From positions 55,674 through 119,673 of the forward strand of contig CAZJUQ010000036.1 in assembly GCA_964549335.1 (NCBI GenBank): 64,000 nt of DNA, read 5' to 3'. Made by a program: the position numbers and the translations under genes. The notes beneath the pieces are model-generated. The model was not told the origin of the DNA. It did not search any database and saw only the letters and a list, made by a program, of their open reading frames with translations. This document shows, in pieces, positions 32,946-41,203 of the stretch (positions within the stretch are counted from its first letter, which is position 1; each line of letters opens with the position of its first letter). Source of the stretch: Sulfidibacterium sp964549335. GTDB lineage: Bacteria; Bacteroidota; Bacteroidia; Bacteroidales; F082.

Positions 32946-34100
32946 ATGATAAAAGTAATAACCATTATTGGAGCACGTCCCCAAATAATAAAAGCGGCAG
33001 CCGTAAGCAGAGCGGTAAAAAACCATTTTAGCGACAAAATAAACGAAATAATAATACATACCGGACAACATTACGACGAAAATATGTCGCAAATCTTTTT
33101 TGAAGAGATGAATATCCCCCGCCCCGACATAAATTTAAATGTAGGCAGCGGTTCGCATGGCGTTCAAACGGCGAAAATGATTACCGGCATCGAAGAGATA
33201 CTTGTCAACGAAAAACCCCATTATCTGATTTTATACGGCGACACCAATTCCACTTTGGCAGGTGCCGTAGCAGCATCAAAACTACATGTGCCCATAGTGC
33301 ATATCGAAGCCGGACTGCGCTCCTTTAACAAAAAAATGCCCGAAGAGATAAACCGCATAATGTGCGACCATGCTTCCACGCTGCTTTTTACTCCGACACA
33401 AACAGGATTCTCAAACCTGATAAAAGAAGGGTTCAGCACCCATAACAAAGCCCCGTTTACAGCCGACAACCCCGGCATATTCCACTGCGGAGATGTAATG
33501 TACGACAACAGCCTCTTTTTCGAAAAACAAGCCAAAGAGAAAAGCACAATACTAAAAAAACTCGGGCTCTCCGAAAACAATTTCTTCCTCGCAACAGTGC
33601 ACCGAAACGACAATACCGACCAACCCCATAGACTAAACGCCCTGTTCGAAGCATTTGACATTATTTCGCGAAAATCGGGCAAAACCGTGGTGCTGCCTCT
33701 CCACCCGCGAACAAAAAAACTGCTGCCCATAAATCTGAAACCCGAAGTTTACACCCGGATAATCTCCAACCACTTAATTAAACTTATCCCCCCGGTTTCC
33801 TTCTTCGACATGATTACCCTCGAAAGCAACTGCAACATGATTTTTACCGACTCGGGAGGGGTACAAAAAGAGGCATATTTCTTTAAAAAACCCGTCGTGG
33901 TTATGCGCTCCGAAACCGAATGGAAAGAGATTATCGACGCAGGATGCGGCATAGTCAGCAATGCCGATACCGGAAACATCGTCAACGCTTTCAACCGTTT
34001 TCAAAATGCAGACAACCTTTTCTATCCCCCAATCTTCGGCGACGGACACGCCTCGGAATTTATTTTGAAACAAATTGTGGATAACCAAACAGACTTTTAA
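32946..34100 (+). CDS. wecB: UDP-N-acetylglucosamine 2-epimerase (non-hydrolysing)
   Basis: The 384-residue enzyme interconverts UDP-GlcNAc and UDP-ManNAc, a supply step for surface polysaccharides. It has the GT-B-like fold with family motifs GARPQIIKAAAVSRAV, HTGQHYDENMSQIFFEEM, YGDTNSTLAGAVAASK, VHIEAGLRSFNKKMPEEINR and, at the C-terminal nucleotide site, FTDSGGVQKEAYFFKKPVV. Length is normal. The upstream gap of 65 bases contains no obvious -7 box, so transcription may continue from the transporter gene. No other polysaccharide gene is adjacent. Confidence 0.94.
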   Translation: MIKVITIIGARPQIIKAAAVSRAVKNHFSDKINEIIIHTGQHYDENMSQIFFEEMNIPRPDINLNVGSGSHGVQTAKMITGIEEILVNEKPHYLILYGDTNSTLAGAVAASKLHVPIVHIEAGLRSFNKKMPEEINRIMCDHASTLLFTPTQTGFSNLIKEGFSTHNKAPFTADNPGIFHCGDVMYDNSLFFEKQAKEKSTILKKLGLSENNFFLATVHRNDNTDQPHRLNALFEAFDIISRKSGKTVVLPLHPRTKKLLPINLKPEVYTRIISNHLIKLIPPVSFFDMITLESNCNMIFTDSGGVQKEAYFFKKPVVVMRSETEWKEIIDAGCGIVSNADTGNIVNAFNRFQNADNLFYPPIFGDGHASEFILKQIVDNQTDF

Positions 34101-34196
34101 TAAATTTGTAACAAAAACCACCCGGCTAACATATCAGCTAACCATGACAGCTAATTTTTCTATCTATTATTACAAAAAAGTTAAAACCCAATACAA

Positions 34197-34655
34197 ATGA
34201 AACAGACAATCACAACACTGTTCACTTTGGCGCTTTTTATTATTGTCTCTTGCAACAAAGAGACCGACGACTGGAAATTCTGTTCGGGCTGCACAATCGA
34301 AGCCTGGACGGGAACATTCTCCGGCAACGGAAAATACTACGACAGTATCCACAACGAAGGAATAATTAAAGATATCCCTCTCCTCATCAACATCGAAAAC
34401 CCTTTTAACCAAACACTTGACATATCGGTCAGCTCACCGCAGGAATTTTCCTGGCAATTTACAGGTCAAAAACAAGATAACGACTATTACATAAACATAG
34501 CCGGCTCATCCCAATCACTAATCCTGAACCTGTATAAAAACGACGGGGGCGACTACAAACTTTCCGGTGTCGCCAAACTTTATCAATACAATTCGTACGA
34601 CAGCACATACCACACCACCGCCTCGGTAACTTTCGAAGCATTAAAAAACAATTAA
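34197..34655 (+). CDS. Small uncharacterised lipoprotein
   Basis: The 152-residue protein begins MKQTITTLFTLALFIIVSCN, with a lipobox cysteine near residue 19, and is followed by a CSGC pair a few residues later. The rest is a compact beta-rich domain (TGTFSGNGKYYDSI, LDISVSSPQEFSW, SLILNLYKNDGG, ASVTFEALKNN). I know no family for it. It is the last gene before a 673-base stretch without a credible gene. Confidence 0.7.
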   Translation: MKQTITTLFTLALFIIVSCNKETDDWKFCSGCTIEAWTGTFSGNGKYYDSIHNEGIIKDIPLLINIENPFNQTLDISVSSPQEFSWQFTGQKQDNDYYINIAGSSQSLILNLYKNDGGDYKLSGVAKLYQYNSYDSTYHTTASVTFEALKNN

Positions 34656-35328
34656 TCAGAGCATCTTAACGTTACATGCCTGTTCCAATGGACATTCTCC
34701 CGCTCTAAAAATGGTCTGACAACCCGAATGACAATAAATTCCGTTATTATTATGTTTTGGGCGGCAAACGGGCTGTCCGCTAATAGTCCTCGGCGGCGGC
34801 GCTGTTCGGCAAGGGCGTTTTCAGGGGCTTCCTCACGTCAGCCCTGCCTCCGCCCGCCTCACTACCGCCGCCGCCTCCGGGCTGCCGCTCCCATCCCTGC
34901 CGCAGCCCTACGCACTAAACAAACTGCCATTTCCCAACTATACTACAGAAAAAATTTGCCGGTTATTGTTGTCACACACACCGGTATATATTACGGTTTT
35001 TATTGGAGTATGAGCCAATTCGCACAAAAATGTAAAAAACATAATCCTCTTCCCTTTTTATTAATATTTAAGCATCAGAAATTTCCGGGAAATATCATGC
35101 CCGCAAAACAAAAGTGTATCAATTTCCGGTTAACAAACAGATTAAACAGGAAAGTACGTATAAAAATAAACATATTACACAATATATCATGCATTACCTC
35201 TGTTATCTTATTGTCCGAATGTGCATTTTTATTTTTTGTAAAAAACAACATAAATACAATGAGCACAATTTGTCAGAAATAAAAAACCCTTTTAATTATT
35301 GTCAATACAAATTTTAAACGCTGTTTTT
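34656..35328. other. Intergenic stretch containing the GC-rich island
   Basis: No believable protein or RNA gene is seen in these 673 bases. The left part (34656-34758) and the right part (34921-35328) are A/T-rich like other gaps in the window. The centre is an abrupt GC-rich block, listed separately. The open frames here cross the composition boundary and have no codon logic, so I do not call them genes. Confidence 0.6.
34759..34918. repeat. GC-rich island, probable dispersed intergenic repeat
   Basis: Counting bases 34761-34920 gives 112 G+C of 160, or 70%, against A/T-rich flanks. GGCGGCGGCG (34792-34801) is the inverse of CGCCGCCGCC (34866-34875), which would enclose a 64-base loop with a further AGGGGCT/AGCCCT hairpin at 34823-34845. 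CGGGCTGTCCGC (34769-34780) and CGGGCTGCCGC (34879-34889) are near-identical direct copies close to the two ends. From memory, GC-rich blocks with AGCGGACAGCCCG-like ends recur between genes in many Bacteroidota, which suggests a REP-like element. I could not test copy number. Confidence 0.55.
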
Positions 35329-36072
35329 ATGAAAAAATCAATTTTAACAATTGCCGTGTTGCTTTTTGCTTTCTCTTCATTTTCGCAAGGCGGTTTTTAT
35401 GCCGGTTACGAAAACGGAGGACTTTTCGATAAATTTCAATACGTCAACGACAAAGGAAACACCCTTTGGCAAACATCAATAGGCGGTATTTTGGGCGGAT
35501 ATGCAGGATACAAAATTGAAGGTTATAGTGTCGAAACAGGTTTTTACGGACTTTATCCGGCCGTTCCTTTTGTAGATTACAACTACAACACCGGAGAGGT
35601 AAGCAAAAGTAACGGAATGGGAAGCGGCGACGCATATTTTATGGTGCCTTTGAGAGTAGGCAAAGAGTTCCTTTTTGCAAAAGGAAAATTATTTGTAAAA
35701 CCGCAAGTCTCGTTTAATACAATTTATTCACCCGATTATACCAAAGGCAAATCCTCTATGGGTTGGGGCGAAAATTTGGAACTTCCGGGCAGTTTATCAC
35801 ATAATACAACCGGCGACTCTACAATCGCCAAAGGCTACTACACATCGTTTTGGAATTTTGCACTCGAAACAAGTATTGCGGCAGGTTACAGAATAAAAAA
35901 ACGGATTGACATATACATAAAGTGGAGCTATTCGGCATATTTCCGTCCACTCTATTACGAAAACATCACTCACTATTCCGGTACGGGACAAACGGTTTAT
36001 GCCACTCGCGTCAACGTAAACGCAACACTTTTCCAAATAGGATTGAATTTCTATTTAAAAAAACAGCAATAA
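35329..36072 (+). CDS. Uncharacterised small outer membrane beta-barrel-like protein
   Basis: The 247-residue protein starts MKKSILTIAVLLFAFSSFSQ, a signal peptide with a typical Bacteroidota SQ cleavage end. The mature part is rich in alternating strands: GGFYAGYENGG, GYAGYKIEGYSVETGFYGL, YFMVPLRVGKEFLF, IDIYIKWSYSAYF and a closing NATLFQIGLNFYLKKQQ. This pattern fits a small barrel of the OmpW/porin-like kind (PF13568-like), without a specific function. ATG 35329 is used because the signal peptide begins there; the in-frame start at 35299 adds ten poor residues. Confidence 0.72.
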   Translation: MKKSILTIAVLLFAFSSFSQGGFYAGYENGGLFDKFQYVNDKGNTLWQTSIGGILGGYAGYKIEGYSVETGFYGLYPAVPFVDYNYNTGEVSKSNGMGSGDAYFMVPLRVGKEFLFAKGKLFVKPQVSFNTIYSPDYTKGKSSMGWGENLELPGSLSHNTTGDSTIAKGYYTSFWNFALETSIAAGYRIKKRIDIYIKWSYSAYFRPLYYENITHYSGTGQTVYATRVNVNATLFQIGLNFYLKKQQ

Positions 36073-36174
36073 ACACCACTGCAATTAAAAAACTTTACTA
36101 CGGCACCTTTGAGCATCTCCTCTTTTGCCCGCCCGCCAACACATAAGAGGTATTGGCAAAACCGACAATTAAAC

Positions 36175-36182
36175 TATCTTTG
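36175..36182 (+). promoter_or_regulatory. tgt -7 box
   Basis: TATCTTTG fits TAnnTTTG and ends 19 bases before the GTG start at 36202; TTGG at 36152-36155 lies 19 bases upstream as a degenerate -33 box. The position supports GTG 36202 over the upstream in-frame start at 36109. Confidence 0.5.
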
Positions 36183-36201
36183 CCCAAATTTTTTGTTAGC
36201 A

Positions 36202-37332
36202 GTGAAATTCAAGATAATCAAAACCGACGGTAAAAGCTCGGCAAGAGCCGGGTATATTACAAACGACCACGGCACCATAGAAACTCCGGTATTTATGCCG
36301 GTAGGAACCGTTGGTTCGGTAAAAGGTGTACATTTTAAAGATTTGACGGAAGATGTAAAAGCTCCTGTAATTCTCGGAAACACTTATCATCTCTATTTAC
36401 GTCCCGGCACATCCGTAATAGAACAGGCGGGAGGTCTGCATAAATTTAACGGGTGGAACGGCTCAATACTTACCGACAGCGGCGGATATCAGGTGTATTC
36501 GCTTACCCACCGCCGGAAACTCGACGAAACGGGAGTTATGTTCCAATCGCATATCGACGGCTCAAGACACCATTTTACTCCCGAAAATGTTATTGATATC
36601 CAACGCAGTATAGGCGCCGACATCATGATGGCTTTTGACGAGTGCACTCCATATCCGTGCGATTACAAATATGCCGAAAATTCTCTCGACATAACCCACA
36701 AATGGCTGAAACGTTGTGTAACACGTTTTAATGAAACCGAACCCAAATACAACTACTCGCAAAGTCTGTTCCCTATCGTTCAAGGTAGCGTTTACAAGGA
36801 TTTGAGAAAAAAATCGGCCGAAACAATAGCATCGTACAATGCCGACGGCAATGCCATAGGCGGTCTCTCGGTGGGCGAACCTCACGACATAATGTACGAC
36901 ATTACAGCCCAAGTTTGCAACATATTGCCAAAGGATAAACCCCGTTATTTGATGGGGGTGGGTACCCCTGAAAATATTCTGGAAAGTATTGCCCTCGGCG
37001 TTGACATGTTCGACTGTGTAATGCCCACACGAAACGGCAGAAACGGCATGTTGTTTACAAAAAAGGGTATCATCAACATCAAAAACAAAAAGTGGGAAAA
37101 CGATTTTTCGCCCGTTGACCCCGACGGCAACTCTTTTGTTGACTCCCAATATTCAAGGGCATATTTGCGCCACCTGTTCTCGGCTCGCGAAATGCTCGGC
37201 GGCATGATTGCAAGTTTGCACAATCTGAACTTCTACCTTTGGCTGGTGCGCGAAGCACGAAAACATATTATCGAAGGCGATTTTACCCGGTGGAAAGCTG
37301 CTATAATTCCCAATATAAAACAGAGATTGTAA
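36202..37332 (+). CDS. tgt: tRNA-guanine transglycosylase (queuine/preQ1 tRNA-ribosyltransferase)
   Basis: This 376-residue enzyme exchanges guanine-34 of tRNAs with GUN anticodons for preQ1, including the tRNA-Asp seen in this window. Motifs present are TPVFMPVGTVGSVKG, LTDSGGYQVYSL with the general base aspartate, IGGLSVGEP and DMFDCVMPTRNGRNG with the nucleophilic aspartate. The C-terminal zinc site is unusual: where the CxCxxC of most bacterial enzymes is expected, this protein reads PVDPDGNSFVDSQYSRAY without any cysteine, although the partner histidine in SLHNL remains. GTG 36202 is chosen because the family start KFKIIKTDG follows directly and the -7 box lies upstream. Confidence 0.94.
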   Translation: MKFKIIKTDGKSSARAGYITNDHGTIETPVFMPVGTVGSVKGVHFKDLTEDVKAPVILGNTYHLYLRPGTSVIEQAGGLHKFNGWNGSILTDSGGYQVYSLTHRRKLDETGVMFQSHIDGSRHHFTPENVIDIQRSIGADIMMAFDECTPYPCDYKYAENSLDITHKWLKRCVTRFNETEPKYNYSQSLFPIVQGSVYKDLRKKSAETIASYNADGNAIGGLSVGEPHDIMYDITAQVCNILPKDKPRYLMGVGTPENILESIALGVDMFDCVMPTRNGRNGMLFTKKGIINIKNKKWENDFSPVDPDGNSFVDSQYSRAYLRHLFSAREMLGGMIASLHNLNFYLWLVREARKHIIEGDFTRWKAAIIPNIKQRL

Positions 37333-37407
37333 AAAAAAACGTCAGGCAATATGCATTTTTAACTAATTTGCGTTTTATTACAAGTATATCCATTTTGAAA
37401 CTATAAA

Positions 37408-38484
37408 ATGAAAACAATTGATTGGTATATAATAAGAAAATTCCTCGGCACCTTTTTTTATTCAATTGCCCTTCTAATACTTATCGTTATTGTTTTCGAC
37501 CTTTCTGAAAATCTTGACAAATTCATTAAACACAACGCTCCCCTCTCGGCAATAATTTTTGATAATTATCTTAACTTTATCCCCTACTTTATAAATCTGT
37601 TTATTTATCTGTTCACTTTCATATCGGTAATCTTTTTCACATCGAAACTTGCAGGAAACAGCGAAATTATCGCCATATTGAGCAGCGGAATAAGTTTTTG
37701 GAGGTTGCTCGTTCCTTACATAATATCGGCGGTATTGTTGTCGGCTTTGTCATTCTACCTCGGAAATTTCTTAATCCCCAAAGCCAATCATACACGCCGC
37801 CTCTTCAAAGACAAATATATGACCAAACTAACCTCCAAAGGCGAAAAAAACAAACACCTGCAACTCGAACCCGGAGTTTTTGCATATGTTGAATCTTACA
37901 ATAAAGACAGAAACAGCGGATTCCGTTTTTCGCTCGAAAAGTTCGACGGACAAAAACTGGTGTACAAACTTTCGGCAAAAAAAATCTATTATAACGACAC
38001 AACCGACAAATGGAAAATTAAAGATTATTTCATCAGAAAATTTTCGGACGGCAAAGAGACCTTGGAAAAGGGAAACATAATAGATACGGCGTTAAACATG
38101 AAACCTTCGGACTTTTACAAAATAAAAGAGTATTACGAAGAGATGAATATGTATCAATTGGACGATTACATTAAAAAAGAGAAATTAAAAGGATCGCTGT
38201 CGTACAAAAAATATGAAGTTGAAAAATACAAACGGCTTGCAAGTCCGGCTGCAACAATCATTTTAACGTTTATCGGCATGGCATTGTCGAGCCGTAAGGT
38301 CAGAGGTGGAATAGGTTTACATTTGGGTATTGGAATAGCTCTGACATTCTCTTACATTCTGTTTATGCAAATATCTACCGTTTTTTCAACATACGGCGAC
38401 TTGCCGCCCTCCATAGGAGCATGGATACCCAATATTTTATATTCCATAATAGCGGTATATCTGCTGGTAACGGCGCCCAAATAA
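37408..38484 (+). CDS. LptF/LptG-type LPS export permease
   Basis: The 358-residue protein has the YjgP/YjgQ layout: an N-terminal pair of membrane segments beginning DWYIIRKFLGTFFYSIALLI, a third around residue 100 (LLVPYIISAVLLSALSFYLG), a large periplasmic beta-jellyroll domain (about 135-265), and three C-terminal segments ending in WIPNILYSIIAVYLLV. Such proteins form the inner-membrane part of the Lpt machine that moves lipopolysaccharide to the outer membrane. Whether it is LptF or LptG cannot be told by eye, and the partner gene is not adjacent. The gene starts 75 bases after tgt. Confidence 0.9.
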   Translation: MKTIDWYIIRKFLGTFFYSIALLILIVIVFDLSENLDKFIKHNAPLSAIIFDNYLNFIPYFINLFIYLFTFISVIFFTSKLAGNSEIIAILSSGISFWRLLVPYIISAVLLSALSFYLGNFLIPKANHTRRLFKDKYMTKLTSKGEKNKHLQLEPGVFAYVESYNKDRNSGFRFSLEKFDGQKLVYKLSAKKIYYNDTTDKWKIKDYFIRKFSDGKETLEKGNIIDTALNMKPSDFYKIKEYYEEMNMYQLDDYIKKEKLKGSLSYKKYEVEKYKRLASPAATIILTFIGMALSSRKVRGGIGLHLGIGIALTFSYILFMQISTVFSTYGDLPPSIGAWIPNILYSIIAVYLLVTAPK

Positions 38485-38492
38485 GAAAAAAT

Positions 38493-39629
38493 CTAATATT
38501 CCGTGATATTTATTTTATATTCAATGCCCTTTTCCGAAAGCCCCGACAGCATAAAGTTTACAATATCCGGATTTTTCCCCAATTTTTCGGGCATTGTTAT
38601 CCCCTTGCCTCCGTACATTCCCGAAGCAATCAGCCGCACAGCCATTGAGGCGGCATAACCTGTTGTGCGGGCCATACTGTGTATTCCCGAAACGGGATCG
38701 TATCTATCGTCAAGGTTAAACTCGTATTTCACCTTTTTTTTGCCGTTAACGCCTTCAACAATTATCCTCATTACTGTAATATCAGCCTCGTTTTCATTCA
38801 ACTTCCACTTGTCGAAAAGCAGTTTCGAGGTCAAATCCAGGGGCGATACAAGTACACCGTTAACAAAGATTTTCTCTTTGTCGAAAAATCCGTTTTGAGA
38901 TAATAGCTTTATCTTTTCGGCATAACCCGGATAGCGGAGTGTCTTTTCGACCATATTTTCCGCTTTCATTGTAAACATCAAACTGCGTAATCCGTCGCTA
39001 TTGAAAGCCTCCAGTGTTCCCAGAGTATCAAAATGTAGCAATTCCACACCGCTAAGCGGCTCTTTTTCCACAATTTTACCGTTTTCGACCACCCTTGCAA
39101 TGCGGGTATATTCTTCAATAACATCCGAAGGCGAAAAGACGGCTTTGTATTCCCAAGGAAGTGTACGTACTACCGGTAACCCGCCCACATATATTTTAAT
39201 GTCGTTCACCTTTTCCATCTTTGACGCGGCATAACCCGCAAGCAAATTGCTCATCCCCGGAGCAACACCCATATCGCATATAACCCGCACACCCCTCTCT
39301 TTTGCAAGTTCATCCAGTTCCAAAGGATTTTCAGGATAAAAGGCTATATCTACGGTATCTTTACCGGCATCTATACAAGTTTTTAAAACTTCGAAGCCCA
39401 TAAATCCCGGAACGGCATTCACGGCGATGTCAAAACCCGTTAAAAATTTCAAGGTCTCTTTACGGTTTTTCAAATCCAGCTTAAAGGTATTTACTCCCTC
39501 TTGCCCTATCCGCATCAGTCTGTTTTCATCAATGTCGGCAACGGTTACGTCAAACTCCCTCCTTTTTGCCAAATCAAGTGCAATGGGTCTTCCGACCAAC
39601 CCGCCGCCAAGTACAACTGTTTTTTTCAT
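38493..39629 (-). CDS. Saccharopine dehydrogenase family oxidoreductase
   Basis: The 378-residue protein starts with a Rossmann nucleotide-binding motif (KTVVLGGGLVGRPIALDLAK) and has the saccharopine dehydrogenase-like mid-region (TGFDIAVNAVPGFMGFEVLK, CDMGVAPGMSNLLAGYAA) and C-terminal domain (SMARTTGYAASMAVRLIASG). These features match bacterial lysine 6-dehydrogenase and saccharopine reductase-like enzymes, which act in lysine metabolism with NAD(P). The exact substrate is not certain. It converges on the LptF/G gene with 8 bases between stops. Confidence 0.82.
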   Translation of the reverse strand: MKKTVVLGGGLVGRPIALDLAKRREFDVTVADIDENRLMRIGQEGVNTFKLDLKNRKETLKFLTGFDIAVNAVPGFMGFEVLKTCIDAGKDTVDIAFYPENPLELDELAKERGVRVICDMGVAPGMSNLLAGYAASKMEKVNDIKIYVGGLPVVRTLPWEYKAVFSPSDVIEEYTRIARVVENGKIVEKEPLSGVELLHFDTLGTLEAFNSDGLRSLMFTMKAENMVEKTLRYPGYAEKIKLLSQNGFFDKEKIFVNGVLVSPLDLTSKLLFDKWKLNENEADITVMRIIVEGVNGKKKVKYEFNLDDRYDPVSGIHSMARTTGYAASMAVRLIASGMYGGKGITMPEKLGKNPDIVNFMLSGLSEKGIEYKINITEY

Positions 39630-39673
39630 TGTGATACTTTTTTCTAATTTTCAACTCTGCTAATCCCGAACTT

Positions 39674-40384
39674 TTATAATGTCTCTTTCATTATTCCGTT
39701 ATCCACAAAACTGTAATAGCCGTCGTTTCCGAAAATAACATGGTCCAACACCCTTATATTTAACAATTCGCCGGCTTTCACAAGTTTATGTGTCAGGTTT
39801 ATATCGTTCTCGCTCGGATTTTTATTATTGGAAGGGTGATTGTGCGCCAAGATTATCGATGTTGCGTTAAAAGCAATTGCCTCTTTGAAAATCTTCTTCA
39901 CATCAACAACCGATTGGGTAAGTCCTCCGCTGCTGACAAGCATCTTTTTCAAAACCGTATTTTTTACATCGAGCATAAGGACATAAAATTTTTCGTAGTA
40001 GCTGTCGGTAAGTTCCGATATCAGGTATTTATAAACATCTTCCCCCGATTTTATGGTCTTTTTTCTTTTGGCTTTTTCCGAAAGGCGCCTTTTTCCCAGC
40101 TCCAAACCGGCAACTATGCTAACGGCTTTTGCGGGTCCCATGCCTTTGAACCTCATAAGCTCTTTCACACTCATTTTCGAGAGTTCGATAAGGCTGTTGT
40201 CGGCGCTGTCCAGTATCTCTTGTGCCAGTTGCAACGCCGACTTTTTACTGTTTCCGCTTCCTATCAAAATGGCCATTAGCTCGGCCGTGCTGAGTGCCGA
40301 CTTTCCCTTCAAAAGTAATTTTTCGCGGGGGCGGTCATCTTCCGCCCATTGTTTTATAGGTTGGTTTTTTTGCGGTGTTTCCAT
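39674..40384 (-). CDS. radC: RadC family JAB/MPN protein
   Basis: The 236-residue protein contains an N-terminal helix-hairpin-helix region (LSTAELMAILIGSG, GMGPAKAVSIVAGLELGK) and a C-terminal JAB domain with the metal motif LAHNHPSNNKNPSENDI. The name RadC is traditional; a direct repair role has been doubted and the biochemical activity is not settled. I use ATG 40384, giving METPQKNQPIKQW. The upstream in-frame start at 40435 would overlap the response regulator gene by 23 bases. It lies 28 bases after that gene on the same strand. Confidence 0.93.
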   Translation of the reverse strand: METPQKNQPIKQWAEDDRPREKLLLKGKSALSTAELMAILIGSGNSKKSALQLAQEILDSADNSLIELSKMSVKELMRFKGMGPAKAVSIVAGLELGKRRLSEKAKRKKTIKSGEDVYKYLISELTDSYYEKFYVLMLDVKNTVLKKMLVSSGGLTQSVVDVKKIFKEAIAFNATSIILAHNHPSNNKNPSENDINLTHKLVKAGELLNIRVLDHVIFGNDGYYSFVDNGIMKETL

Positions 40385-40412
40385 GTCAACAGTCGATAAT
40401 ATGATGATAGTT

Positions 40413-41147
40413 TTAAAACGATGAGAGTGCAGCAAGAAAATCCTCTTTGCGCCGGCGCGACACCAAAAGTTCCGAGCCGTCTTCCATAATTACCGTTCCT
40501 CCTTCACCTTTTACATATTTTTTCAAATATTTCATATTTATTATCACCGACTTGTGAATACGGAAAAATCCTTTTCCGCTCAAAATCTCATCGTACTCTT
40601 TAAGGGTCTTCGAAACCAATATCTTTTCCCCGTTTATCAAATAAAAGGTTGTATAATTGCTTTCCGCTTCGCACCTGACAATCTCGTCTATCTTTACGAA
40701 CTCTATGCCGCTTACCGAAGGCAAAGCAATCTTTTCTATCTTGTTAAGATTGTTCAGCAACAAGTCGAGTTTTTTTTGAACCTCAACAAGCGACTTTTGT
40801 TGTCTTATTTTGTCGACGGCTTTTTTCAAATCGACAATGTCAACAGGTTTCACCAGATAATCCACAGCGCTGAACTTTATCGCCGTAATTGCAAAATAGT
40901 CGTATGCCGAAACAAAAATAACCTGGAGTCCGGAACGGTCTATGTCCGAAAGTATGTCGAAACCGGTACCGTCTTGCATTTGCACATCGAGAAAAAGCAA
41001 ATCGGGTTTTTTTTCAACAATCAATTTTTTACCGCTCTCCACGCCGTCTGCTTCACCTATTATCTCGATATCCTCAAAGTTACCCTTAATCAAACCCACA
41101 AGCGATGTGCGTGCTTTCTGTTCGTCGTCAACAACAATTGCTCTCAT
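40413..41147 (-). CDS. LytTR-type response regulator
   Basis: The 244-residue protein has a receiver domain (AIVVDDEQKARTS, phospho-acceptor D54 in LLFLDVQMQDGTGFD, lysine in YLVKPVDIVD) and a LytTR DNA-binding domain from about residue 145 (EIVRCEAESNYTTFYLINGE, FFRIHKSVIINMKYLKKYVK). LytTR regulators bind paired short direct repeats and control envelope or secretion genes. The TPR histidine kinase gene ends 56 bases upstream on the same strand, so they are almost certainly partners. The target genes are unknown; the T9SS-related gene divergent from the kinase is an obvious candidate to test. Confidence 0.94.
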   Translation of the reverse strand: MRAIVVDDEQKARTSLVGLIKGNFEDIEIIGEADGVESGKKLIVEKKPDLLFLDVQMQDGTGFDILSDIDRSGLQVIFVSAYDYFAITAIKFSAVDYLVKPVDIVDLKKAVDKIRQQKSLVEVQKKLDLLLNNLNKIEKIALPSVSGIEFVKIDEIVRCEAESNYTTFYLINGEKILVSKTLKEYDEILSGKGFFRIHKSVIINMKYLKKYVKGEGGTVIMEDGSELLVSRRRKEDFLAALSSF

Positions 41148-41203
41148 CTTAAATTTTTAATACCCAAATATCCCTATGCAAAGTTAAGAGCATTTTTCAA
41201 TTA

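Noticed and set aside
34728..35282. Open frame of 184 residues across the GC-rich island
   Set aside because: It crosses an abrupt composition change, reads an Arg/Ala/Pro-rich stretch from the repeat and then A/T-rich sequence, and resembles no family.
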